A DNA stretch of 64,000 nucleotides, taken from positions 186,001-250,000 of the forward strand of contig NZ_JACJSM010000002.1 of the NCBI RefSeq assembly GCF_014698145.1, written 5' to 3'. Positions within the stretch are counted from its first letter, which is position 1. Each line of letters opens with the position of its first letter. Source of the stretch: Oscillatoria sp. FACHB-1406. Its GTDB lineage: Bacteria > Cyanobacteriota > Cyanobacteriia > Cyanobacteriales > Spirulinaceae. The translations under genes and the position numbers were made by a program. The notes below the pieces were generated by a model. The model ran no database searches. It saw only the letters and a program-made list of their open reading frames with translations, and was not told where the DNA came from. Shown one piece after another: positions 18,229 to 27,257 of this stretch.

Positions 18229-21200
18229 ATGACATCCGCACAAGAAGGAAAAACGATTTCCCCACCCTCCACTTCTGCCTGCGGTGCTTCCCAGCCCGGA
18301 GTGCTAGTTGGGCTTGCGATCGCAACTTTTGCTCTAGGTTCCTCGACTTTACTGGCTCCTAGAGCGATCGCGCAATCCATTGTACCCGCTACGGATGGAG
18401 TGAATACCCAAGTTAATGTGAATGGCGATCGCATCGACATTAGCGGCGGTACGCTTTCCGGCGACGGCGCGAACCTCTTCCAAAGTTTCCAGAAATTCGG
18501 CTTAGATGCCAACCAAACCGCCAACTTCCTCTCCAACCCCCAAATCCAAAATATCTTAGGTCGCGTGGTGGGCGGCGACGCTTCTATTATTAACGGTTTA
18601 ATTCAAGTCACCGGCGGTAATTCTAACCTCTACTTAATGAATCCCGCTGGCATTATCTTCGGCCAAGGTGCAAGCTTAAATGTTCCCGCTGACTTTTTCG
18701 CCACAACCGCATCGGGAATTGGCTTTGGTAACAACGCTTGGTTTAACGCCACCGGCAGCAACAACTATCAAACCCTCAACGGCAACCCCGGACAATTCGC
18801 CTTCGACTTAGCACAACCGGGCGCAATTGTCAACGCCGGTAACTTAGCCGTTGCCGACGGAAAAAACCTAACCTTATTAGGGGGAACCGCCGTCAATACC
18901 GGCACGATGACCGCACCGGGAGGAAGCATTACCCTAACCGCCGTTCCCGGCAGCAGCACCGTCAAACTCTCCCAAACCGGCAGCTTATTGAGCCTAGAAA
19001 TTCAACCAGCGCGGGACAATAACGGCAATATTTTACCCTTCACTGCCCTCGATTTGCCGCAACTGCTCGCCGGAAGCAACGTTGAAACAGGTTTAGTTGT
19101 GGGGAATGACGGCAGCGTCAAATTACAAGCATCGGGAACCGATATTCCCACAACGGCGGGAACAACGGTTGTATCGGGGAATTTAAATGTCGCCTCTGCT
19201 GCGGGAACGGGCGGCACGATTAATGCCTTTGGCGATAAAGTTGGGGTAATTTCCGGCAACCTCAACGCCTCCGGACTCAACGGCGGTAACATTCGGATTG
19301 GCGGCGACTACCAAGGACGCGGAACCGTCCCGAATGCGTCGCGAACCCTCGTGAGTGCCGATTCAACTCTAACCGCGAATCCTGCGGTTGATGGCAACGG
19401 CGGGCGTATTATCGTCTGGGGGAACGAACTGACGGGATTTTATGGAACCCTGCAAGCCTTGGGAGGATTTGCGGAAATTTCCGGGAAAGATAGCTTGGTT
19501 TTCCAAGGGAATGCCGATGTCGGGACAACTGGGACGCTGCTGTTCGACCCGGAGAATATTTTAATTCAAGCTGGAGCCGGTGCTGACGACGTGCAACTCT
19601 CAGATCGGGAAATTTTAGCAGGAGATGGCTTACCGGGAAGTTTTACGATCGGTACATCAACGCTGACGAATATCAGTGGAAACATTCTTTTAGAAGCGCA
19701 GAATAATATTACCGTCGATTCAGGGGTATCGCTCAATTTCGCCTCTAGCAACCAAGTACGGAGGATTACCTTCACGGCGGATGCGGATAGTTCGGGCGCG
19801 GGCGATTTTTCGATGGATACCACCCAATCGATTACAGCCCCAGGCGACACTCTGATAATTAGCGGTGCGAATGTTACCGTCGGCAGTATTTATTTGGGAA
19901 ATACTGGAAATAATCAGGATGGGGGAAGTCTCAGCTTAACGGCAGCGAACGGCAATATTTTAACCGGAGACATTTCGACGAATACTGTAGCAGCCCAGAA
20001 TTCCGGCTCTGCGGGAACGGTAGACTTATCCGCAAGCGGTACAATAACGACGGGAAAAATAGCGACCAATGCTGGATATTTTAACAATAATAGTGGGGGC
20101 GCGACGGGGGGAGCAATTACGATCGCGGCAGGAGGCAATGTCAGCACTCAGTCCCTCAATTCGAGTACGGATTCTGCCAGTAACTCGGGTTCGGCGGGTG
20201 CAGTCTCAGTTTCAAGTGCGAACGGCTCGATCGCGACAGGAAATATTACCGCAACGGGAAGAGATAATGGCGGCAACGTCACATTAAACGGCGCGACAGT
20301 TATCTCCGGGAATACCACCATCGATACAACGGGAACAACGGGGAGTGGTGCAGTTGCATTTAACGGAACGATTAACGGAACTGCGGCGGGTGCAGATAGC
20401 CTTACCGTCAATGCGGGGAACGGCGACGTAACCTTAAGCGGTGCGGTGGGAAGCAATGCGGCTTTAAAAGCGATCGCAATTAACAGTACGGGAACGACGC
20501 AACTGGGGGGCGACGTTACCGCAAGCAGTCAAACGTATGGCGGGAATGTCGCCATTACCAATAGTTTAAAGTTAAGCGGCAACGCGATCGCGTTTGGAGG
20601 AACAGTATCCGGTTCCGGGCAAAATCTGACCTTTAGTTCGCTCTCGCCGGGAGGCGAAATCGGGCTAGGCACTTTTGTCACGGCAACGGGACTGAATTTA
20701 TCAGCCAGTACGTTAGGGGCATTGAATGGTTTCAATCAGATCGCGATCGGAGACAGCAGCAACATAATCTGGCTGGCCGGTGATGTCAAGTTTTTAGATC
20801 CCGTATTGTTGCAAGGCAGCAGCATTAACACCATCCTAGGAACATTAACGGGTAGCGATAACGCAACGATAAAGCTGACGGGTTCCGATATTACGACGGG
20901 AAATATCACGAATGCCGGTCGGGATATTACGATGATTAGTAGCGGCGCGATCGACACGACAGGGGGCATTCTCGATACCCGTTCGAGCAGTAGCGGCGGC
21001 AACATCACCCTGCAAGCCGCAACAGATATTAGCACCAGCGACATTCAAACCAGCAGCGCCGCGGGACAAGGCGGCAAGATCGATGCTACCAGCACGGGAG
21101 GCAGCATTGCTACCGGAAATCTTACCGCAACAGGTCAAACCGGGGGCGGTGTAGTAACCTTAAATGCAGCCAGCAATATCCAGACGAGCAATGTGGATAC

Positions 21201-23646
21201 CAGCAGCGCGGCAGGAAGCGGCGGAGACATTACGACGATCGCGGCGGGAAGCATTACCAGCAACGGTAACATAACTGCAACGGGGCAAACCGGAGGCGGT
21301 GCAGTCACCCTAAATGCAGCCAGCGACCTAAATACGGCGAATATTGATACCAGTAGTGCGGGCGGGAATGCGGGCAAGATTGAAGCCACGAGTACGGGAG
21401 GCACTGTTAATAGCAGCGACTTAACCGCAACAGGGCAAACCGGCGGCGGTGCAGTCACCCTCAATGCAGCCAGCGACCTGAATACGGGCAATGTTGATAC
21501 CAGCAGTGCGGCGGGACAAGGGGGCAAGATTGAAGCCACGAGTACGGGAGGCACTGTTAATAGCAGCGACTTAACCGCAACAGGGCAAACCGGAGGCGGT
21601 GCAGTCGCCCTAAATGCAGCCAGCGACATTAATACGGGCAATGTTGACACCAGCAGTGCAGCGGCAGATGGCGGCGCACTCTCATTAAAAAGTAGTAATG
21701 GAGCGATTAACGCGGGCAATTTGATCGGTACGGGCGGTAATAATGGAGGGGATGTTACGGTTCATGCTCGCACCAGTATTACGACCGGACAGATCGACAG
21801 CAGCGGGACGGCAGGAAAAGGCGGTAACGTCAGCTTGGATCCGCTCGGCGATATTCAGGTGAGTTGGATTAACGCTGCGGGCGGCACTAACGGCGGTACG
21901 GTGAGGATTGCGACGGAGAGTAACTTCCGCGCGACAGACAGCTTTACGGCGCGCGATGGTACAATCGCCAGCATTTCCACCTTTGGCGGTCAAGGTGACG
22001 GCGCGATCGCGCTTCGCCACGGCGGACAAGGGATAACTCCTTTTAAAGTTGGCGATGCAGGCGTTAATGGTACTGCGGGTGCGATCGGTAGCGTGAATAA
22101 CCGCATTGACTCGGGACAAGAGTTTTTGTATACCCTCGAGCAGGGAAACATCGGCATTTTTAGCGTACCGGAACCTCCGCCTACGCCACCTACACCACCC
22201 ACGCCACCTACACCACCCGATCCGGTAGGCACTCCTCAAGGAACACCGCTTCAAATGGTGGATAAGCCGACAAGCGACAGTCCGATCCAAGATGCTATCG
22301 TCCAAGACAAGCTCGACCCGAGTCCAGACACACCCGTCATCGACGAACCGGATAAACCGGCTGTTGAGGAAGCTACATTGGACGGGGCGAAACTCGTCGC
22401 GATCGACCCGCAAATCGCCGCGCAAGATAGTGTAGAAAAGATCGATCGCGCCTTGAGCGAGGAATACGTTAATTATCTCGGACTGAGCGAGGTTCCCAAA
22501 ACGAACCTCAGACAGATACAAAGCGTTCTGCAACAAGCCAACACGACAACGGGATCCCATTCTTCTGTTATGTATGCGGTTTTTGTCCCCGCCGAAGACG
22601 GAACGCCAGATCGCAACAGCGATCGCTTAGAACTGTTACTGGTCAACGCTTCGGGGCAACCGTTCCGTTACAACGTTGGGGTAACGCGAGGGCAAGTTCT
22701 CGCCACCACGCGAGAGTTAAACCGTGCTATCACTAACCCTCAGCGCCGCACCGCTTATCTCGCGCCCGCCCAGCAACTCTTTCAATGGATTATTGCCCCC
22801 GTGCAGGAGAAGTTGCGCGCCAGCAACGCCGATAATATTGTCTTTATCGTCGATTCGGGTTTGCGATCGCTCCCGATTGCAGCCTTACACGACGGTCAAC
22901 AGTTCCTCATCGAACGCTATAGCATTGCTTTGATGCCCAGTTTTGCCCTCACCGATACGCGCTATAACGATCCTAGAAGCTTATCGGTTGTCTCGATGGG
23001 AGCCTCGAAATTCCAGGATAAATCAGCGCTTCCTGCGGTTCCAGCCGAATTAAAAGCGATCGCGTCGAACTTTAACACGACTAAATCCTACCTCAACAGC
23101 GATTTTACCCTCAGCAACTTACAGACCGCGCGCCAGAACTCGCCCTCCGGCATTATGCACCTCGCAACTCACGGCGAGTTTAAATCCGGTCGAGCGAAGG
23201 ATTCTTATATTCAGTTGTGGGATACCAAACTCAGCCTCGATCGCTTGCGAACCTTGGGATGGAACGATCCGCCCGTCGATTTATTGGTCTTAAGTGCCTG
23301 TCGAACCGCCTTGGGCGACTCATCTGCGGAATTAGGTTTTGCCGGTCTTGCCGTCGCTGCGGGGGTAAAATCCGCCCTGGGCAGTCTGTGGTCGGTCAGC
23401 GATCTCGGAACCCTCGGTTTAATGACGGCTTTCTACGAGCAATTAAGGGTCGTACCGACGAAAGCCGAAGCCTTGCGACAAGCCCAACTCGCGATGCTGC
23501 GGGGCGAAGTCCGCTTGGAGGGCGGGCAACTCGTCACGCCGAAAGAAACATTATCGCTCGCACCCGAGCTAGCCGGTCAAAATGTCCCCGATTTGCGCCA
23601 TCCCTATTACTGGAGCGCATTTACCGCGATCGGCAGTCCGTGGTAA
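18229..23646 (+). CDS. Two-partner-secretion-type filamentous protein with C-terminal CHAT protease
   Basis: 1805 residues. The N-terminus has a hydrophobic export segment (about 25-48) followed by a TPS/filamentous-haemagglutinin secretion domain (about 50-280) with LMNPAGIIFG in place of the NPNGI motif. A long beta-helix-like region of Gly/Asn/Thr-rich repeats follows (about 280-1310), with near-identical units ATGQTGGGAVTLNAASD at about 970-1140. Next come a PPTPPTPP linker (about 1315-1330) and a CHAT domain (about 1450-1805) with His1648 (LATHGEF) and Cys1691 (LSACRTA). The design implies export through a TpsB (Omp85-type) pore and a caspase-like protease on the cell surface. No TpsB gene is in the window. 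Known in cyanobacteria as a recurrent but functionally unexplained architecture. Confidence 0.9.
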   Translation: MTSAQEGKTISPPSTSACGASQPGVLVGLAIATFALGSSTLLAPRAIAQSIVPATDGVNTQVNVNGDRIDISGGTLSGDGANLFQSFQKFGLDANQTANFLSNPQIQNILGRVVGGDASIINGLIQVTGGNSNLYLMNPAGIIFGQGASLNVPADFFATTASGIGFGNNAWFNATGSNNYQTLNGNPGQFAFDLAQPGAIVNAGNLAVADGKNLTLLGGTAVNTGTMTAPGGSITLTAVPGSSTVKLSQTGSLLSLEIQPARDNNGNILPFTALDLPQLLAGSNVETGLVVGNDGSVKLQASGTDIPTTAGTTVVSGNLNVASAAGTGGTINAFGDKVGVISGNLNASGLNGGNIRIGGDYQGRGTVPNASRTLVSADSTLTANPAVDGNGGRIIVWGNELTGFYGTLQALGGFAEISGKDSLVFQGNADVGTTGTLLFDPENILIQAGAGADDVQLSDREILAGDGLPGSFTIGTSTLTNISGNILLEAQNNITVDSGVSLNFASSNQVRRITFTADADSSGAGDFSMDTTQSITAPGDTLIISGANVTVGSIYLGNTGNNQDGGSLSLTAANGNILTGDISTNTVAAQNSGSAGTVDLSASGTITTGKIATNAGYFNNNSGGATGGAITIAAGGNVSTQSLNSSTDSASNSGSAGAVSVSSANGSIATGNITATGRDNGGNVTLNGATVISGNTTIDTTGTTGSGAVAFNGTINGTAAGADSLTVNAGNGDVTLSGAVGSNAALKAIAINSTGTTQLGGDVTASSQTYGGNVAITNSLKLSGNAIAFGGTVSGSGQNLTFSSLSPGGEIGLGTFVTATGLNLSASTLGALNGFNQIAIGDSSNIIWLAGDVKFLDPVLLQGSSINTILGTLTGSDNATIKLTGSDITTGNITNAGRDITMISSGAIDTTGGILDTRSSSSGGNITLQAATDISTSDIQTSSAAGQGGKIDATSTGGSIATGNLTATGQTGGGVVTLNAASNIQTSNVDTSSAAGSGGDITTIAAGSITSNGNITATGQTGGGAVTLNAASDLNTANIDTSSAGGNAGKIEATSTGGTVNSSDLTATGQTGGGAVTLNAASDLNTGNVDTSSAAGQGGKIEATSTGGTVNSSDLTATGQTGGGAVALNAASDINTGNVDTSSAAADGGALSLKSSNGAINAGNLIGTGGNNGGDVTVHARTSITTGQIDSSGTAGKGGNVSLDPLGDIQVSWINAAGGTNGGTVRIATESNFRATDSFTARDGTIASISTFGGQGDGAIALRHGGQGITPFKVGDAGVNGTAGAIGSVNNRIDSGQEFLYTLEQGNIGIFSVPEPPPTPPTPPTPPTPPDPVGTPQGTPLQMVDKPTSDSPIQDAIVQDKLDPSPDTPVIDEPDKPAVEEATLDGAKLVAIDPQIAAQDSVEKIDRALSEEYVNYLGLSEVPKTNLRQIQSVLQQANTTTGSHSSVMYAVFVPAEDGTPDRNSDRLELLLVNASGQPFRYNVGVTRGQVLATTRELNRAITNPQRRTAYLAPAQQLFQWIIAPVQEKLRASNADNIVFIVDSGLRSLPIAALHDGQQFLIERYSIALMPSFALTDTRYNDPRSLSVVSMGASKFQDKSALPAVPAELKAIASNFNTTKSYLNSDFTLSNLQTARQNSPSGIMHLATHGEFKSGRAKDSYIQLWDTKLSLDRLRTLGWNDPPVDLLVLSACRTALGDSSAELGFAGLAVAAGVKSALGSLWSVSDLGTLGLMTAFYEQLRVVPTKAEALRQAQLAMLRGEVRLEGGQLVTPKETLSLAPELAGQNVPDLRHPYYWSAFTAIGSPW
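21130..21665 (+). repeat. Tandem coding repeat in the secreted CHAT gene
   Basis: About four to five units of roughly 120 bp built on ACCGCAACAGGGCAAACCGG and AATGCAGCCAGCGACCT, with only scattered changes between units. It encodes the beta-helix-type repeats. Confidence 0.8.
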
Positions 23647-23725
23647 TCTGCATTAAGAAGGCGACAAAAACGACAAAGAGTCAGAGAAAACCGCCAACCC
23701 CAGTTCGGATCCCCTACTAATTGTT

Positions 23726-23923
23726 ATGACAACGCACTTTATTACCGCTGAAATCGACCTGCAAGAAAATCCCCTCGCCCTGCAACAAGAAATAGAAGCT
23801 GAATTGCAAAAGCGCGGCGAACCCTTGCGTTGGGCTGTTACGAATGTTGACAGCGACGCTCAAAAAGTACGAGTTGAAGCTATCGTGACAAAAGAAGATT
23901 CTCCATCAACTCTGCCCGCGTGA
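23726..23923 (+). CDS. Small conserved protein of unknown function
   Basis: 65 residues, ATG start, no signal or membrane segment. The sequence alternates beta-type stretches (FITAEIDL, LRWAVTNVD, KVRVEAIVTKE) around one helix (PLALQQEIEAELQKRG), an alpha/beta mini-domain. Its stop overlaps the GTG start of the DUF3326 gene by 4 bp, so the two are translationally coupled and probably work together. I do not recognise a named family. Confidence 0.7.
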   Translation: MTTHFITAEIDLQENPLALQQEIEAELQKRGEPLRWAVTNVDSDAQKVRVEAIVTKEDSPSTLPA

Positions 23924-24975
23924 ATTCGCGTCCGTTTACTGCCCTTTTAATCGTGCCGACGGGGATTGGTGCTGCCCTTGGCGGTTATGCTGGCGATGCC
24001 ATCCCGATCGCGCGCGCGATCGCGTCGGTGTGCGATCGCCTCATTACCCATCCCAACGTTCTCAACGGCGCGCAACTGTATTGGAATGCGCCTAACTTGT
24101 ATTACGTGGAAGGCTACGGCATCGATCGCTTCGCCGCCGGAACTTGGGGACTGCAACCCGTCCATCAAAATCGAGTGGGACTGATTTTAGACCGCGCGAT
24201 CGAACCCGAATTGCGCCAACGCCACCTCCAAGCCGCAGATGCCGCCAGAGCCACGTTAGGAATCCATTTGACCGATTTTGTCCTAACCGACGCTCCCCTA
24301 GGCGTAGAGTTGCGAAATTCGCCCTCTGGTGCAAGCTGGGGAACCCTATCCAACCCCGACAGTTTGCTGCGCGCCGCCGAAACCTTAATCGAGAAAGCCG
24401 GGGCCAACGCGATCGCCGTTGTCGCGCGATTCCCCGACGAAGACGTAGATAGTCCCGCCCTGCAAAACTACCGCCACGGTTCGGGTGTCGATCCGATCGC
24501 GGGCGCAGAAGCCGTCATCTCTCACCTCATCGTTCGCGAATTTCGCGTTCCCTGCGCCCACGCCCCCGCCCTCGCGCCCCTCCCCCTCGATCCCCAACTT
24601 TCCCCCCGTGCTGCCGCCGAAGAACTCGGCTACACCTTCTTGCCCTGCGTCCTCGTGGGGCTTTCGCGCGCGCCGCAATTCCTTGCCGACAAAAACGCGC
24701 GATCGCCCGACAGCATTTGGGCAGAAAGCGTCGATGCTGTTATCGTTCCCGCCGAAGCCTGCGGCAGTAGTGCCGTTCTCAGCCTCAGCCGCAGCCGCAT
24801 TATCGCCGTTGAAGAAAATGTTACGCGAATGCAGGTTCCCCCCGAACCCCTCGCTATCAAAGCCACTCGCGTTCGATCCTACCTCGAAGCGATCGGCGTT
24901 TTAGTCGCCCAGCGCGCCGGAATTCAACCCGAAATCCTGCGCCCTGACATCTACCCCTTGCATTGTTTATCTTAA
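23920..24975 (+). CDS. DUF3326 family protein
   Basis: 351 residues, GTG start overlapping the upstream stop (GTGA). The N-terminus (ALLIVPTGIGAALGGYAGDAIP) and the segment VPAEACGSSAVLSLSRSRIIAVEEN are typical of the cyanobacterial/plant DUF3326 family. No function is established. The glycine-rich start and the ACGSS segment suggest binding of a phosphate or nucleotide-like ligand, but that is a guess. The downstream CPBP protease gene follows within a few bases. Confidence 0.8.
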   Translation: MNSRPFTALLIVPTGIGAALGGYAGDAIPIARAIASVCDRLITHPNVLNGAQLYWNAPNLYYVEGYGIDRFAAGTWGLQPVHQNRVGLILDRAIEPELRQRHLQAADAARATLGIHLTDFVLTDAPLGVELRNSPSGASWGTLSNPDSLLRAAETLIEKAGANAIAVVARFPDEDVDSPALQNYRHGSGVDPIAGAEAVISHLIVREFRVPCAHAPALAPLPLDPQLSPRAAAEELGYTFLPCVLVGLSRAPQFLADKNARSPDSIWAESVDAVIVPAEACGSSAVLSLSRSRIIAVEENVTRMQVPPEPLAIKATRVRSYLEAIGVLVAQRAGIQPEILRPDIYPLHCLS

Positions 24976-24980
24976 AAACC

Positions 24981-25562
24981 GTGGAAAACTCCGATCGCCC
25001 CGATATCGAACCGCTAACGCGCCCCCAAGTTTTGATTGCAATGGCAGCAACAGCCTTATTGCTATTAACGGTGGCGAAAGTGTGGCAATATCTCGGCTCG
25101 ATTTCAATCTTATCGCTGCAATTTTCCCCGAAAGCTTTTTTAATCGGTGTCGGACTCGCCCTCGCCATTACGATCTCGAGCGGTTTGCTTTATCAGTTTT
25201 GGGCGGACTACCGCCGCAGCGCTAATTATTATTTAGAATTAGTCCTCAAACCGCTGGTTTTACCCGATTATATTTGGCTGGGATTGTTACCGGGAATGAG
25301 CGAAGAACTATTATTTCGCGGCGTGATGCTGCCAGCACTAGGTGCGAATACAGTAGCCGTGGTTCTTTCTAGTGTTTTATTCGGTATCCTGCACCTGAGT
25401 GGGACGAAACAATGGCCCTATGCAGTTTGGGCAACCGCGATCGGTTTAACTTTAGGGTTTAGCGCTATCCTGACCGGCAATTTACTCGTTCCGATTATCG
25501 CTCACGTTCTCACTAACTTTCTCTCGGGTTGTTTGTGGAAATTGAATAACAAAGCAGCCTAG
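24981..25562 (+). CDS. CPBP (Abi/Rce1-like) intramembrane metalloprotease
   Basis: 193 residues from GTG 24981, preferred to TTG 24963, which lies inside the previous gene. Several hydrophobic segments and the family motifs are present: SEELLFRGVML (EExxxR) and LFGILHLSG (FxxxH), with a third conserved region AHVLTNF near the C-terminus. Family members act as membrane proteases in CAAX-type processing or bacteriocin self-immunity; several cyanobacterial and plastid members affect photosynthetic membranes. The substrate is unknown. It is third in a tightly packed run with the 65-residue protein and DUF3326. Confidence 0.85.
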   Translation: MENSDRPDIEPLTRPQVLIAMAATALLLLTVAKVWQYLGSISILSLQFSPKAFLIGVGLALAITISSGLLYQFWADYRRSANYYLELVLKPLVLPDYIWLGLLPGMSEELLFRGVMLPALGANTVAVVLSSVLFGILHLSGTKQWPYAVWATAIGLTLGFSAILTGNLLVPIIAHVLTNFLSGCLWKLNNKAA

Positions 25563-25600
25563 AAAAAAGTAAATCCCAAATTACAAACCCCGAGGTTCTA

Positions 25601-25703
25601 ATTACGAATTACGAATTACGAATTACGAATTACGAATTACGAACTACGAATTACGAATTACGAACTACGCATTACGAATTACGAATTACGAATTACGAAT
25701 TAT
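25601..25703 (+). repeat. Heptanucleotide tandem repeat (ATTACGA)n
   Basis: About 14 copies of ATTACGA with a few ACTACGA/GCATTACG variants, ending 7 bp before the start codon of the next gene. Heptameric short tandem repeats of this kind are known in filamentous cyanobacteria. It occupies the place where a promoter or ribosome-binding site would be expected. Confidence 0.9.
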
Positions 25704-25709
25704 TAAATC

Positions 25710-26081
25710 ATGCAAGGTGAAGCCGGAGAGAGCGAAACAATCGATATTTTCGTCTACGGGACGCTCCTGCCGGGAGAATGCAATCATTTTTATTTAGCCC
25801 GTTCTAGCTTAATTGCCGACGATGCGATCGATAATGCAGAACTGTTTAATTGCGGAGCATATCCGATGTTGCGTCCCGGTAGCGGTAAGGTGTACGGGAA
25901 ATGCTATCGAGTTCCGCTGACTGATTTGGGCGCGATTGATGAATTAGAAGAACATCCCAACTTTTATTATCGCCAGTGGGTACAGTTAGCGAGCGGGCGA
26001 GAAACCTGGACTTACTTTGGGCCGGAAAAAGAAGCCCAACAATACCCAAAAATTCCAAGCGGTTCTTGGCAAGATCGTTAG
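25710..26081 (+). CDS. Gamma-glutamylcyclotransferase / AIG2-like protein
   Basis: 123 residues. The family signature FVYGTLLPGECNH lies near the N-terminus (YGTL loop that binds the gamma-glutamyl group). The segment AIDELEEHPNFYYRQWV carries the acidic residue expected at the catalytic position, and WTYFG follows. Members cyclise gamma-glutamyl amino acids or amines to 5-oxoproline; the exact substrate is not known. The start codon follows directly on a heptanucleotide repeat tract, so translation signals may be unusual. Confidence 0.85.
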   Translation: MQGEAGESETIDIFVYGTLLPGECNHFYLARSSLIADDAIDNAELFNCGAYPMLRPGSGKVYGKCYRVPLTDLGAIDELEEHPNFYYRQWVQLASGRETWTYFGPEKEAQQYPKIPSGSWQDR

Positions 26082-26149
26082 AGGAACTTAGCCTTAAGCC
26101 AGAGAGTCTTAATTAAAATTGGAGTCGCCCCGTCTCGAAATTAAACGCC

Positions 26150-26212
26150 GCCCCGTAGGGGCGAATGGGATTCGCCCGCTGGGTATACCTCATCCAATTG
26201 AAAATTGCTATA
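26150..26212. repeat. Partial copy of the GGGCGAATG / GCTAT-ended element
   Basis: GTAGGGGCGAATGG-ATTCGCCCGC followed by ATACCTCATCCAATTG-AAAATTGCTAT. The order matches the 3' half of the element at 36291-36393. Confidence 0.55.
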
Positions 26213-26239
26213 TCCCAATTAAAGATTGAGAAAAGCACG

Positions 26240-27106
26240 ATGAAAAAAAACGGAAATTATTTTTTGACTAATGCTCGTCTGGTCAACAGGGTGAGTGCGA
26301 TCTTAGGTTTAATTTTACTCGGATGTGCGCCGAGCGTGCAGTCAATAACCCCAGAAAAGTCGGAGCTAAATCGTGAAACTGCTGGGGGAGTTGAAGAGGT
26401 CAGTCAAGTGCAAGCACCCCGCCGAAATTCCGAGCCAGAAAGTTCTTCTTCGCGGCAAATTGCTGAAGGTTTATATTGGATTGGCACGACGGGACTGGGC
26501 TTAGAAGTTTCGAGAGATCGCTTCCGCTATTACGATGAAGAAGGTTATAAGGAATGGCGGGATGTCAGGGGGTTAACTTCGATTAAAGAAGGCGTAATCT
26601 TTGATGGAGAAAATTATTGGTGTTGGTCGCAATTAGTCCCGCAAGGTAGGGTTGGAAGTTGTACGGCGCAAGGGTGGAAAATTGCGACGGTTAAGGCTGA
26701 GGAAGAAGCTAAAGAGATAGGGATTGAGGAATTATCGCTAGGCGGTATTCGGTTGGGGGACAATGAAGCAACCATTCGCCGCAAACTTGGCGCGCCCGAT
26801 CGCATTTCTGAAGATCCTTACGATGGCCCTCGGTTTGAATATTCCGGTTTGGAATTCAATATGGGGAAAGTGGGGGCATTTAATATCAAGAGTACGAGCG
26901 ATCGCTATTGCACTCCCGCCGGTGTTTGTCCGGGGATGGCGTTGTCTGAGGTTCGTCAAATTTACGGGGCTTCGGAAATTTTCGATCGCGGCGAAGAGGG
27001 ACGTTTTATTGAATATTACGGCCCTCGGGGGGAAACGTGCTGGCTGAAAATAGCTTTAGGTGCAGCCGATAGAGTCGAGTCCGTTGCGGTTGCTTGCCAG
27101 CCTTAA
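26240..27106 (+). CDS. Putative lipoprotein, unknown function
   Basis: 288 residues from ATG 26240; the longer reading from 26165 starts inside a dispersed repeat and is rejected. The N-terminus (MKKNGN..., hydrophobic core, then LILLGCAPS) has a lipobox with the modified cysteine near residue 30. The C-terminal half holds two related segments, GGIRLGDNEATIRRKLGAPDRI and PAGVCPGMALSEVRQIYGASEI, each shaped like the SmpA/BLIP-type beta-lactamase-inhibitor-like repeat (G-x-x-L/M-x-E/D-V-x-x-x-x-G). It probably faces the periplasm. No partner genes are evident. Confidence 0.7.
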   Translation: MKKNGNYFLTNARLVNRVSAILGLILLGCAPSVQSITPEKSELNRETAGGVEEVSQVQAPRRNSEPESSSSRQIAEGLYWIGTTGLGLEVSRDRFRYYDEEGYKEWRDVRGLTSIKEGVIFDGENYWCWSQLVPQGRVGSCTAQGWKIATVKAEEEAKEIGIEELSLGGIRLGDNEATIRRKLGAPDRISEDPYDGPRFEYSGLEFNMGKVGAFNIKSTSDRYCTPAGVCPGMALSEVRQIYGASEIFDRGEEGRFIEYYGPRGETCWLKIALGAADRVESVAVACQP

Positions 27107-27257
27107 AATTCATCGGCCTTTTTCGGGCGAAACTTTCCCCGCGTCCGACCGACTTCCTGTATTAAACTTAAAGATAGAGAGAAGCGAGTCGCTACAGACA
27201 GAAATTGAAGCTCGCTTTCAAATTGCATTCCGCTTAGCGAAGAGGGAGAGCTAAGGT

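Noticed and set aside
26165-26239. N-terminal extension of the lipoprotein gene
   Set aside because: It starts inside a dispersed repeat and would bury the lipobox signal; ATG 26240 gives a proper signal peptide.
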